NCBI GenBank assembly: GCA_002270565.1
Contig: NQMI01000007.1
Location: 434,001 to 498,000, forward strand
DNA length: 64,000 nt
Direction of reading: 5' to 3'
Source: Stenocarpella maydis
Lineage: Eukaryota > Ascomycota > Sordariomycetes > Diaporthales > Diaporthaceae
Positions 12,001 through 21,673 of this stretch are shown here, one piece after another (positions within the stretch are counted from its first letter, which is position 1; the number at the start of each line of letters is the position of its first letter). Below the pieces are notes generated by a model. The model did no database searches and was not told the origin of the DNA. It saw only the letters and a list, made by a program, of their open reading frames with translations. The position numbers were made by a program, and so were the translations under genes.

Positions 12001-13740
12001 CTACGACACCGCCGTCGCAAAAGTCTTGGCCGCGGTCCACTCCCTCAGCTGCTCCTCGGCGTGCCTCCAGGCGTCGTGGTGGATGCAGTATGCCACGGCC
12101 GTGTTGAACTCGTCCACTGACAGAACACCGCGGTCAATATCTCAGCACCCTGAGCGGCAGCCAGGTAGAAATGGTCAAGGGCACAGCATACTGGTCTGGG
12201 GCGGGCCCTGGCTCCCGTCCGCCCTGCGCGCCCTGTGCCTCGTGTGCAGCTCAATCTTGGCGGCCCTGTCCTTCCTGCACTGCTGCCAGAGCACGAGCAG
12301 TGAGGGGATGTTCTCGCGCGTGGTGCCTAGCGGCATTATCGCGCCGAGGGCGACCGCGTCCTCGATGGCCTGGGCCGCGCCCTGGCCCATGTCTGTTGGG
12401 GCCCAGGCTTTCAGTTCCGGTACAAATGTCCGGGAGACTATGTTCTGGGGGACGACAAGGGGCGGGATCTAGCAGGCCGACTCACGGGGGAGGAAGGGGT
12501 GCGCTGCGTCTCCTATCAGGATGGCCTTTCCCCTGGTCAGGTTCGGCAGCAGCTCCATGTCCAGCAGATCCCACAGCATGACCCCGTCGTCAGGAGCCGT
12601 GTCCAGGAGGCGCAGGACAGGCGCAGACCAGGACCCGAAGTGGCCTACCAGCTGTTTCTTGTCCGCGAGCTGGTCGTATCCGGTCACACCTGCGCCCAGG
12701 CAGTGCTTAGCAGCGGCACTCTGGAGACACGGGGCACTTTACCACGGCAGCAACTGACCCTTCTTGATCTCGCCCACCTCCTCCCTCGGCACAAAGGCAA
12801 GGCAGTTGACCAGCTGCCCCCCCGAGCATGGGTAGAGCATTATCCTCCGGTCCGAGCCCGTGATCTGCACAAAGACGCCCGGCTGGTCCATGAAGGCCCC
12901 TGCCGCGGGGTCGCCCGCGAGCCGGGAGGCCGGCGTGAGCCACCGGTAGCACGCATGCCCGGTGCTGACCATGGGCACGTCGTATCCCGCGACGCAGGCC
13001 CGGGTCCTGCTGTGGACCCCGTCCGCGCAGACGACGAGGTCGCCGCCCGCGCGGGTGCCGTCGGAGAGCAGGACCGTGCCCGCCTCGCAGTCGACGCTCT
13101 CCACCGCGGCCCCCGTGTGGATCGTCACCGGCGCTCCCGGCCCGCCGGGGGAGGCTGCCTTGTCCTTCAGGGCGGCGTGGAGGTCTGGGCGGTTGACCAG
13201 CCACCAGCCCTGTGGGGGATATATGTCATGTTTCAGTCGCCCCGCTGTCGTGCGGGATCATGATCGCAATGCAAGTACGTACTGCGGGCCATCCTGCTCT
13301 CTGCTCGTCTGTGTAGGTCCACCTCTGCTCTACCTCACAGTCGGTGTTCAAGAATTTGAACTGCTCGGGTGCACAACATCAGAGCCGCTCCTTTCTGGAA
13401 TGATGCAAGATGAACTGTTACCGCTCACTCCACGGTAGTCGGTCCCTTTGTAATCCTTGTCATCCAGGCCCAGGTGCGACAAGGCAGCCGTGCAGTTGGG
13501 AGCCACATGGACAGCAGCACCGACCTGCCCTCGCCCTGACCTGGATTTCTCAAATACCTGCCACCTCGGAGTTAGAGCCCACGCCATCCCTCACGAACGT
13601 CTCCCCGACGTGGGAAAGCGTAGTCTGGGTCCCCTCACCTCAACGTCGTGCCCCTGTTGGCGAAAGGCGATGGCTGCTGAGAGCCCCCCAATGCCGCCTC
13701 CCGCGACCAAGACCCGCAGCGTATTTCTCGTGGAACCCAT
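12001..13740 (-). CDS. FAD-dependent monooxygenase, salicylate-hydroxylase-like
   Basis: A single-component flavoprotein aromatic hydroxylase (class A). I could join seven exons in frame: 13639-13740, 13429-13557, 13283-13360, 12759-13209, 12486-12689, 12192-12392 and 12001-12140, giving 434 aa, normal for the family. The N-terminal Rossmann motif is VLVAGGGIGGLSAA. The DG motif is VVCADGVHSRTR and the GD motif is ILIGDAAHPFLPHMGQG, which is formed correctly only across the exon 5/6 junction. That supports the splice model. The donor GTCAGT at the end of exon 4 and the acceptor CTGAG before exon 7 are weaker than the rest. The gene is divergent from the D-amino-acid oxidase across 1.7 kb. The substrate is not deducible; salicylate, 6-hydroxynicotinate-type and secondary-metabolite substrates all occur in this family. 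Confidence 0.88.
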
Positions 13741-15452
13741 ATTGCCACAGGGCTATCCAGAACTGGGAAAGATGAGAGGGCCACGTCGGAGACGACCTCG
13801 TTCTTGTCTACCCTGAGCAGAGGTTGTCGCCTTTCTAGTCCAAACGGGGGGCTGGGGAGTCCGTGAGCCGACCCCTCTTTCTCTACCTAGCATCCGCCTG
13901 GCCGCTGCGGGTGCATCATGTATGGCTACACGAGATGGGCCGCTTCATGCATACACGAGAGACGGGACACGGCGGGGTAGGCACGGTTGAGCTTGGGGGC
14001 GACCAATGCGGTGCGCTGCTCGGCTCCCACTGCAGGTGGTCTGGTCCGATGTACATACAGTTCGTCACTGCGACGTGTATGGCGGGCTAAGTTGACGTGC
14101 ACTCTTGCATGGGATATCAGGTTGTGCGAGGTCAAACTCTGTAAAAGGATGCCATGGGGGGTGAGGGGGGGGGGATTCATTTATTTGTTCATGGAGGCCT
14201 TTAGGACTTGGAAATTATGGACAGGACACCACCTGGGCAGAGTACGTCGTAGCATATACACAAACCACATGCAGTACATATGCACTCAGGAACTAGGGTA
14301 ATGCTACGCGCTGTAATAAGTCAAGCGACAAGTTCCCGGTCACCTCTGAGCTGTTTCTTGAGTGTTGTTTTGCTTTCCAGACCGCAACGAATGGAAGCAA
14401 AAAGCCACATCTCACCATCCGTTGGCGTCCGGAATGTATTTTTCGGCCCGGGGAATGTGACGGCGTATATTGTGACTTTTTTCTATTTGTCTTTCTCTCT
14501 CTCTCTCTCTCTACACATGCTCATGTGCTGTCGAACCTCATATACAATTCCCTCTTCCCCAGAAATGAACTACCGCCTTATAGTATTCAAGTTTTGGACT
14601 CCCTCTGCGGTCTCCAGTCTCGTACCATGTTTTACTGAGAAAGGCATCTAATAAAAGTCCGGCGGAGAACACCTTTCATCCAAGTTATTTTACTATGGAC
14701 ACTCTACTCGACATTGTAAAGCTACGGGGCTGACATTAGCCACCTTTGGAGGGGCAAATGTTCATCGTCGACAGCCATCAGCACGATAGATAAACGACGG
14801 GTATGTTTATACCCGAGAAGATAGAGTGTCGTGGTGGTGGAGAGAATGTAGAGAGAGACAGAAAATGAGGCGTGGTATGAGTAATGCGGGTAGTTCAACG
14901 ACGCAAACGGGGGTATAGAGCCGACAGTCATCACAAGAAAGCTTTGGCATGGTGAGGTTGGGCCGACACTTGACCAAACCAAGAACAAAGTGTCTGAGAA
15001 AGCCGCGGGAAACCTGAGGCCCAAGCCTCTGGCCGCGGATGCGTCCGGGCCACTTTACCAGGGTTGAGGTGTGCTAATCTCGTGTGGCCTCGGATTCAAT
15101 CGACGAGAAAGCCAAGAGATATGTCAACTGGGCGATCGGATCATCCGAAGTAGAAAAGGTGGGCCGGTCTTGATGTACCTACAGTAGCTGTGTTCGATTT
15201 TGGCGCCGTCCGCCGATCGCCGGCCATGCGCTTCCGCCAACGGGCCGCGGTGCCGGAGCTTCTCCTGGACAATGCCCGTTATCTGGAATACGCCCGTTCC
15301 CAGCGCCAACTTCGTACCATTAACATTCTTAAACAGATGATGAGGCATGCGATAGCTCCATGAGATCGTCCAATCCCCGCGTCTAGATTCGGTCAATTTG
15401 CTCGGATACACCAAAAAAAAAGAAAAAAAAAAAAACCAAAAAAAAACCCAAA
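13741..15452. promoter_or_regulatory. divergent intergenic region between FAD monooxygenase and D-amino-acid oxidase
   Basis: A 1.7-kb region between two start codons pointing away from each other, so it must hold both promoters. A (CT)n run lies at about 14492-14512. An almost pure A tract (about 15411-15450, interrupted by G or C) ends directly at the DAO ATG, as poly(dA:dT) leaders often do in fungi. No coding sequence is supported. Confidence 0.5.
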
Positions 15453-16761
15453 ATGCCCGAAATCGTTGTGGTCGGGTAAGCAGACCCGAGGGTCCAATAA
15501 CCTGAAAGAGTACGGGCTGACAGGGTATGAACCAGTGCTGGAGTGGTGGGCCTCACGTCGGCTCTACTGCTAGCCAAGGACAAAGGAAACAATGTGACGG
15601 TTGTTGCCAAGCACATGCCTGGAGACTACGATGTCCAGTACACATCTCCGTGGGCTGGAGCAAACTACTTGCCGTGAGTCCGGCCCCAGTGCGGCCGGCT
15701 GGACATGCAGCACTTGTACCTAACAGTCTCAGTATGTCGACGAGTGAGAACAGCCGATGGGAGAGGAGGACGTGGCCGGAAATCAAGAGACTCGCGGCAG
15801 AGGTCCCCGAGGCCGGCATACATTTCCAGAGTAAGCTGGCGCAAGTGTTGTGCGGGGTGGATTTGCGCTGACACGTCCGCGAAGCGGCCAAGGTCTTTCG
15901 GAGTTCCCGAGACCTGGATGTAAGTGGAACTGACGGTACTCCAAGAGCATCGGACATGTTGCTCACCACTACCAGCCCGCCAACCCCGCCAAGAACTCCC
16001 TTGGCGATGCCCTCTTTGAGGAGAACCCGTGGTACGCCGACTTCCTCGACTACCGCAAGATGAGGCAGGAGGAGCTGCCACCAGGCGTGGCATACGGGCA
16101 CGAGTTCGGCTCCGTCTGCATCAACACGGCCATCTACCTGCCGTGGCTGGTCGGCCAGTGCCGCAGGCTCGGCGTGGTCTTCAAGCGGGCGTCCCTGAAC
16201 CACATCTCCGAGGCGTCTCCGCTGGGGACGCCCGGGAGCAAGGCCGACATCATCGTCAACTGCACGGGCCTGATGGCTGCCACGCTCGGCGGCGTCATGG
16301 ACTCCAAGGTTGCGCCGGCAAGGGGCCAGATCGTGGTGGTGAGGAACGTGAGCCCGTTCATGGTGGCCACCTCCAGCACCGAGGACTCGCCGGATGAGCT
16401 CGTCTACACCATGACGAGGGCCGCGGGCGGTGGTACAATCCTGGGCGGGACGTACCAGAAGGGTAACTGGGACCCAAACCCAGACCCGAATGTCGCCGCG
16501 AGGATCATGCAGCGGGTGGTGGATCTGTACCCGGAGATTGCTGGCGGCAAGGGGGTGAAGGGACTGGATATCATCCGGCACGGGGTCGGGTTGAGGCCTT
16601 ACCGTGAAGGAGGCGTGAGGCTTGAGAAGGAGAAGATCGGCGGCACCTGGGTCGTCCATAACTATGGTCATGCAGGTTGGGGCTACCAAGGATCTTATGG
16701 GACTGCCGAGCGGGTGGTTGAGCTGGTTGGTGAGATCAAGACGCCTCAGAGCAAGCTGTAG
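15453..16761 (+). CDS. D-amino-acid oxidase, peroxisomal
   Basis: An FAD enzyme that oxidatively deaminates D-amino acids to 2-oxo acids, ammonia and hydrogen peroxide. Five exons join in frame: 15453-15475, 15536-15673, 15733-15830, 15885-15919 and 15976-16761, giving 359 aa, typical for the family. The first intron splits the dinucleotide-binding loop, and splicing restores [18 protein letters not shown]. Other family blocks are [18 protein letters not shown], the [13 protein letters not shown] segment, and [16 protein letters not shown] with the substrate-carboxylate Arg. [16 protein letters not shown] lies near the C-terminus. The last three residues are SKL, a canonical PTS1 peroxisomal signal, fitting an H2O2-producing oxidase housed with catalase. 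D-aspartate oxidase is the main alternative. Exon 4 (35 nt) is the least certain piece. Confidence 0.93.
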
Positions 16762-17683
16762 GCATGTTGATACCCAGGTGTGCTTGGCGGATCGGATATC
16801 TTCCTTTCCAAGAAGAGGTTGCAATCACCTTCGCAACCGAATAGCGCAAAGTCCGACCTCGGAATTTAGGACTTCAAGGTTGTTAGAATCGATAATAAGG
16901 CTGAGCCCATGGCTGGTGGCTTAAGCACACTGTCCCTTGGTCATTCCAACATACGCCACCTGGGTATTCACGGCGAACTCTCGCCCACTGTAGTAGGACG
17001 AGTTGTATCATGTGTTGTGATGGACCTGCCCCACAGCATTTCCAGTACAGCAGGGTATTCCTGTAAGAGCACTGCGTGTGACTGGGTATGAATTGGTAGA
17101 TGCTCATCAATGTGTGAATATCATATTTTGCGGCCAAGTCGCTGAAAACCAGCCCAGCCAAAATAAAGGGCAGACATGGAAGATAATCCAAATTAAAGGC
17201 AAACTTTGGGCGCGGGGGTGGGGGGGGGGCTCTGACTGCGGTCCAAGCTAGAGATCTCACACACAAAGAACTTAAAAAACTCTACCCAGACTAATGTAAA
17301 TGGGAGGATTAGACAGAAACTCTATCAGCTACGGCATTTGCTTTATCAGCGATGACTCGCAATAGTTATAGTAAGTTATAGGGGGGTTGTCAGTCTGGTG
17401 GGTCTGGTAGGCCTAGGCCAGTTATTTCAAAGGCCCGGACCAGGAGTTCGGCCACTGATAAGTGAAGAAATCGTATCTGAACTTCATGCCTACCTGTATG
17501 TAACGACAGCGTCAATCGTGATTCGGTCAAGGTTTACTGGAGCAGGAAATGGCCTGGACAGACACATCGCCGTCGAGCCAGTTGACAATTCTGTAAGTAT
17601 TATGTAAAAGGAAAAGGGATAAGATCCGGACAAGGCATTCCGTGTGTAAAAACACATGGAAATTACAAGGGGCTAAGCCACTA

Positions 17684-17980
17684 TGCAGAGCCAGGTAGCA
17701 AGAGAGACCTGAGTCCTGCAAGAGCACACCCACCGAGGCAGCACCCTTAGAAGCAAATGCTAGGTTCCACGAGTTGGAGTATCCAGGGGGGGGGGGATTT
17801 ATCGCTTGGTCAGTGCCCAATTGGGATTCCAGCCTGAGGTCAAGGGAATTTAATTATGTAGGTCGTATAACCCACTGGCAATCTATTATTTTGTCACACG
17901 CAGGTAGCCTTTGGTAGCCTTATGGTCATCCTATAAGTATGAATACTGCCACATGCAGTCTGATCTGAGGGCGCATTAAA
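17684..17980. repeat. dispersed repeat, copy A
   Basis: This block shares ordered similarity with 20581-20960. It starts at TGCAGAGCCAGGTAGC, followed by a shared CACACCCACCGAGGCA element, a shared TGCTAGGTTCCACG-like element, a G homopolymer (about 17787-17797), TTGGTCAGTG, a shared TGTAACCCACT-like element and a CTGCCACATGC element near the end. The same order in copy B with scattered substitutions and indels indicates an old transposon-derived or duplicated non-coding element. Both copies are in the same orientation. I see no coding capacity or terminal inverted repeats. Confidence 0.75.
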
Positions 17981-18143
17981 TTTTAATAAAACACACACTC
18001 CTCCCTGCCTTCTGTGCTCTTGAGACCCCTGAAGGATATTGTGTAACTGCAACTAAACCTCACCGGTGAGGTTGACCAGGCTTGGCCCTGCCAAATGCGC
18101 CTCAATCCAGTCAACATCCCGTCATAAGACTCAATAGGGCAAT

Positions 18144-18211
18144 GATAGGCCAAGAGAATTAATAGGCCAAGAGAATTAATAGGCCAAGAGAATTAATAGA
18201 CCAAGAGAATT
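18144..18211. repeat. 17-bp tandem repeat, four units
   Basis: The unit AATAGGCCAAGAGAATT occurs four times in a row at 18144, 18161, 18178 and 18195. The first unit differs at its first base and the last has A for G in GGCC. This is a short minisatellite in the gene-poor island, likely replication slippage. Confidence 0.95.
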
Positions 18212-19281
18212 ACTGACCAGCTCCAGCCAGCCGTCAAATTTTCCAGCCACCATCCTGCCCGCGTGTGAAGGCTGCTGAACACCCTGCCTACTGCCCTGTT
18301 TCGGTGTAGTTGCTGCAGGAACCCAATCGTCCCTGGCTTCGCTTCTACCCTTCTTTGCCGTCATAAATTGGTCAGGACTCGGCCAACACCTTTAACTTGA
18401 GGCCTCGATCCTTGTATGCTATCAAAATAGATCTGTAGACCTCTGCAGCTCGGGGAATCGATATGAGCCTAGATTCAATATGTATGGATGCAGAACTTGA
18501 AAATCAGAAAAAGAAACAGACACATTGCTGCCTGACGGATCAGAATGTAGGGGGTCTCGTAACCCCCCCCCCTTTTTCCACAATACTCCCGCGTAGCGGG
18601 GACATGAAAGCTGTTGAGGGGGCACCTCGAGCTCACAAAGAGTTTTTCTAGTTACTGCGGACCTTCGTCTAAAATTGAACGGACATACGCTCTTCGGACA
18701 GCAGTCGCTATTAACAGCCACGTCTAGCTGCGGCTGTGTCCAGCCTGAAGAGCACTCGACCGCCTGAAAGTGCTTGAAAACGGCGAGAACCTTGTTACCA
18801 ATATCTTGGCCGGTGTATCCACGTCTGGGCGTTCTCTCCATACGATTAGTAGCTACAGTCATAGCGCTACTGGAGTTCAAGGCTGCCTAATTCGACAGAA
18901 CCGCTCCGTTGCCTGGCCTACTCTGCCTCTACAAATGCACAATTTCAGGGGCAAGTACAAGGCTGGACCCTTCGATATTGATTCGAGGTTGCGCAACTAC
19001 CTTCGAAAAGCCCGAGGCTGAGGCATGCTCGCACTTCTTCCACTAAGCCTCAAGCCATTTAATGTGGCTTGTTTCAGATATAATTCTCTGCCACACCGGT
19101 GAGAATAAAATTAAAAATAAGTCAGGCAGCTTTGGGAATGGGAACAATTGTTCTCAGAACAAGAAGAGTAGCTCAGCTTCGGTTTGAAACGCAGGGGCCC
19201 ATACCTAAGTAGGCGGAGCAAGCCGAGGAACAACATCCAGTCTCCAGGAGGTAATATTCGCAAACACATGCCATCAGATGC

Positions 19282-19289
19282 TATAAGAG
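19282..19289 (+). promoter_or_regulatory. TATA-like element upstream of the secreted protein
   Basis: TATAAGAG lies about 150 bases before the ATG at 19433, followed by a C/T-rich and then A/C-rich leader. The spacing fits a fungal TATA promoter with a leader of about 100 bases. Confidence 0.45.
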
Positions 19290-19432
19290 CGAGCTATTTC
19301 CCGTCTCTCTTCACGCCCCTATTGTTCCGTACAACATAACTACAAGACATTATATCCCTGACTATTACCCGCACTCAGCCAACCACAAAAACACTTGTAA
19401 CTCTTCAACCCCTACACGCTTATAACGTCAAG

Positions 19433-20128
19433 ATGTTTGCCGGAACAATATTCATAGCAGTATTCTTGGCTAAAATCGTCCAAACAGCCCCAGCCCCGGG
19501 TTCCGTTGACGCTCCCCTGATTGCACGAGATGGCATAGACAACTGCGATGATACCTCTACCACCTATACTGGCAGCTACACTGATGGTTCCGGCACATAT
19601 GTGACATCGGACGGTGTGACCAATCCTTACAAGTTCCCAGCCATTCGCAAATGCTGGTGGGACTACTACATTGTCTCCGCTGATCTGGAGTTGGACCCTT
19701 GGAAAAAGGCGTCCGGCAACACATATTGTACTGGTACCGAAACATGCACGGTCCAGAATCTTGACGCGAGCCAGACATGTCAGAGCAGGTCGACGGGCAT
19801 CAGTTTCAACGTCGGAGTGGACATTGAAGGCTTCCAAATGGGTGTCAGCACTGAAGTGACAACCGAGGACACCAAGTGTGTCACGGCTACCGAGGTCACG
19901 GCATGCACTTGGAACGATGCAGGTTGTCATACGGTTTGGACACAACAGGAGATGCTTGTGCAGAAGGGGTACCGCAGACATAGGTGCAACTGGGGAGATG
20001 GAGACGAGACGGAGTGCATGGCAGATTGGACAATGAGAACCCCGACAAAGATGGTCACCTATGGGTGTGGATCCAAGTGTTCGGATACTAACGATTGTGG
20101 GCATACGGATGGAACGACTTGTCCTTGA
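19433..20128 (+). CDS. cysteine-rich secreted protein, candidate effector or cell-surface protein (231 aa)
   Basis: An intronless gene. Residues 1-18 are a clear signal peptide (MFAGTIFIAVFLAKIVQTA) followed by a Pro/Ala segment and an IARD-type dibasic-like region that could be processed. The mature part has 14 cysteines, an even number compatible with seven disulfides, and many Thr, Ser, Asp and Trp residues. There is no membrane anchor. The central GVDIEGFQMGVSTEVTTED segment, with alternating polar residues before a cysteine, is a pattern I associate with several uncharacterised fungal secreted proteins, but I cannot name a family. The C-terminus is a compact Cys cluster (YGCGSKC through TTCP). 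The gene sits alone in a repeat-bearing, gene-poor island, a setting common for effector-like genes. Secretion is well supported; a host-interaction role is inference. Confidence 0.85.
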   Translation: MFAGTIFIAVFLAKIVQTAPAPGSVDAPLIARDGIDNCDDTSTTYTGSYTDGSGTYVTSDGVTNPYKFPAIRKCWWDYYIVSADLELDPWKKASGNTYCTGTETCTVQNLDASQTCQSRSTGISFNVGVDIEGFQMGVSTEVTTEDTKCVTATEVTACTWNDAGCHTVWTQQEMLVQKGYRRHRCNWGDGDETECMADWTMRTPTKMVTYGCGSKCSDTNDCGHTDGTTCP

Positions 20129-20228
20129 GATATTGTTCTAGGGTGCGGGGAATCCGTTTTTTTTTAGCTAGGCGTATATATGCTACTGTTCTGGGGCGTG
20201 GGAAGTCATTCACTCAGCTAAGCCCGGC

Positions 20229-20236
20229 TATAAAAG
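20229..20236 (+). promoter_or_regulatory. TATA box without an identifiable gene
   Basis: TATAAAAG sits in GGCTATAAAAGGGGGCC, a near-consensus core promoter, and is followed by a C/T-rich leader-like stretch (about 20280-20315). No open frame of useful length starts in the next several hundred bases. It may be the remains of a promoter whose gene was lost, or it may drive a non-coding transcript. Confidence 0.4.
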
Positions 20237-20580
20237 GGGGCCTTTATGCGTTGCTTTAGACACATTTCAGCTTTACAATCAATCCACTCCTTCTTCTATA
20301 CTATTTCTGTCTGATCAGTGACCCATATCGTGAATATTCTTCTTGGAAATAGCCTCTGGCTTCCTCTACAGTATTATGTCCCTCTTCCTTGCTATTTAAT
20401 CTTGCCTCGTATAATTCTGCTACTTACTTAAACCTAAATATCATAAAATATTTCTTTTAAATAACCCTTTATCCCTACAGATTTAAACTCGTTTGCCAGC
20501 TCAAACATCTGTGGTTAAGCGATTGAATTCTGGACATGAAAAAGAGGGACGCAATGAACCTCTGATGATGAAAAAGCATT

Positions 20581-20960
20581 TGCAGAGCCAGGTAGCGAGT
20601 GAGGTGTGAGTCCTGTGAGAGGCATTCATTACTGCAGAGACGGCACACCCACCGAGGCAACACCCACTCAAGAGCAGAGGCTAGGTTCCACGGATTGGAG
20701 AACCCAAGTTGGGGGGGGGGACAATGGGGGTTGTTACTTGATCAGTGTTCAATCGGATTCCAGATCAATGACTCTCAACTGGGCGGGTGTCAATCCTTGA
20801 AGTTTTCAAGTTAGGTTGAATAATTATTGCGTAGGCACAGGCTGTGTAACCCACTACGTTGTTACACTAAGGCACAGCCTTGAGTAGCTACATGTCAGCC
20901 TGCACGCAGGGACACTGCCACATGCGGTCTGGCAGTCTGGAATATAAGGGCACATGATCC
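20581..20960. repeat. dispersed repeat, copy B
   Basis: The partner of 17684-17980, in the same orientation. It shares TGCAGAGCCAGGTAGCGAG-like, CACACCCACCGAGGCAACACCC-like, GCTAGGTTCCACG, a G run (about 20711-20720), TTGATCAGTGTTCAAT-like, TGTAACCCACTA and CTGCCACATGC elements in the same order, with insertions that make this copy longer. The two copies bracket the secreted-protein gene at about 1.5 kb upstream and 0.45 kb downstream. Confidence 0.75.
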
Positions 20961-21073
20961 CCGCAAGACAGCCAGCCATTTGAACCACCAAGCCACTTCT
21001 CACCCACACAAGGAGCACTGTCTTGTTATCATCGACCGGCATTTCGACCTAATGCTATCCCTGGCCTACAGCT

Positions 21074-21322
21074 TTGCACCGCCTGATCTCAGCTAGGGCG
21101 GACATAAACGTACGAGACAAGAATGGACGCCGTCCGATACAGCTGGCAGTGGCGATGGGGATTGTAGAGTCTGTTAAGCTACTCATAGAGGCAGACTGCC
21201 CTCTCCAAACTTCAGATCTTCATTTGAGTCTTCTCCAAGAATGCCTACTGCACGAACGTTTGGGCCGTATAACACACGGCTGGCAGAGTGTAGAGAGCAG
21301 TGCTTCTTTATACTTAGTATGA
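21074..21322 (+). pseudogene. ankyrin-repeat remnant
   Basis: The translated frame contains ISARADINVRDKNGRRPIQL followed by AVAMGIVESVKLLIEAD. This is one nearly complete ankyrin repeat (DINVRDKNGRRPIQLAV as the loop and first helix, VKLLIEAD as the second) with the end of a preceding one. Nothing ankyrin-like continues beyond about residue 45, and no upstream exon is visible. It is probably a truncated leftover of a larger ankyrin protein. Confidence 0.5.
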
Positions 21323-21673
21323 TGTGGATAAAGATGTATTAATTTGCAGTGAACCTCAAATTAACGAGTAGTCAGAAAAGCTCAAAGCGAGCTCAATCGT
21401 CTATCTGAAAATCCTCAATTTAACGAACACGGACTATGGGATGCGCCTGTGGGAATGGAGCTGAGTCGTTTGGGTGTGGTCTGAATTTCCCCGATAAGTG
21501 CATATCGCTAAATTGGGTGCGTGGAGATCCCCGGTTTGCCAGGCAAGATCAGCTCGCGCTCAGGGTTCTGGGTTGTGACAGGGGGTAGCTCCAAACACGT
21601 TGCCAGCAATGCCGCCCATTTCTCGTCCTGGCGTCTTCAAACATCAATAAACGCCCCGTCAAAACCCTGCATA

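Larger units (their letters stand above)
16762..19432. other. gene-poor left half of the accessory island
   Basis: It contains the DAO 3' UTR, a dispersed repeat copy (17684-17980) and a 17-bp tandem repeat (18144-18211), each listed separately. A 152-aa open frame on the minus strand (18422-18880) has no homologue I recognise and no start or splice support, so I do not call it. The stretch is more AT-rich than the flanking housekeeping DNA. The last 150 bases are the promoter and leader of the secreted protein. Confidence 0.5.
20129..21673. other. gene-poor right half of the accessory island
   Basis: It contains a strong TATA box with no gene after it (20229), repeat copy B (20581-20960), an ankyrin-like remnant (21074-21322) and two short similar motifs near 21347 and 21411 resembling pogo-type transposon ends (see findings). 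The part at 20340-20470 is notably AT-rich. The last 100 bases are the ALG3 promoter. Confidence 0.55.

Noticed and set aside
15553..16824. 423-codon minus-strand open frame opposite D-amino-acid oxidase
   Set aside because: An antisense shadow of the DAO exons; it has no family motif and crosses DAO introns without any splice logic.
18422..18880. 152-codon minus-strand frame with several cysteines
   Set aside because: No signal peptide at its start, no motif, and no splice or promoter support.
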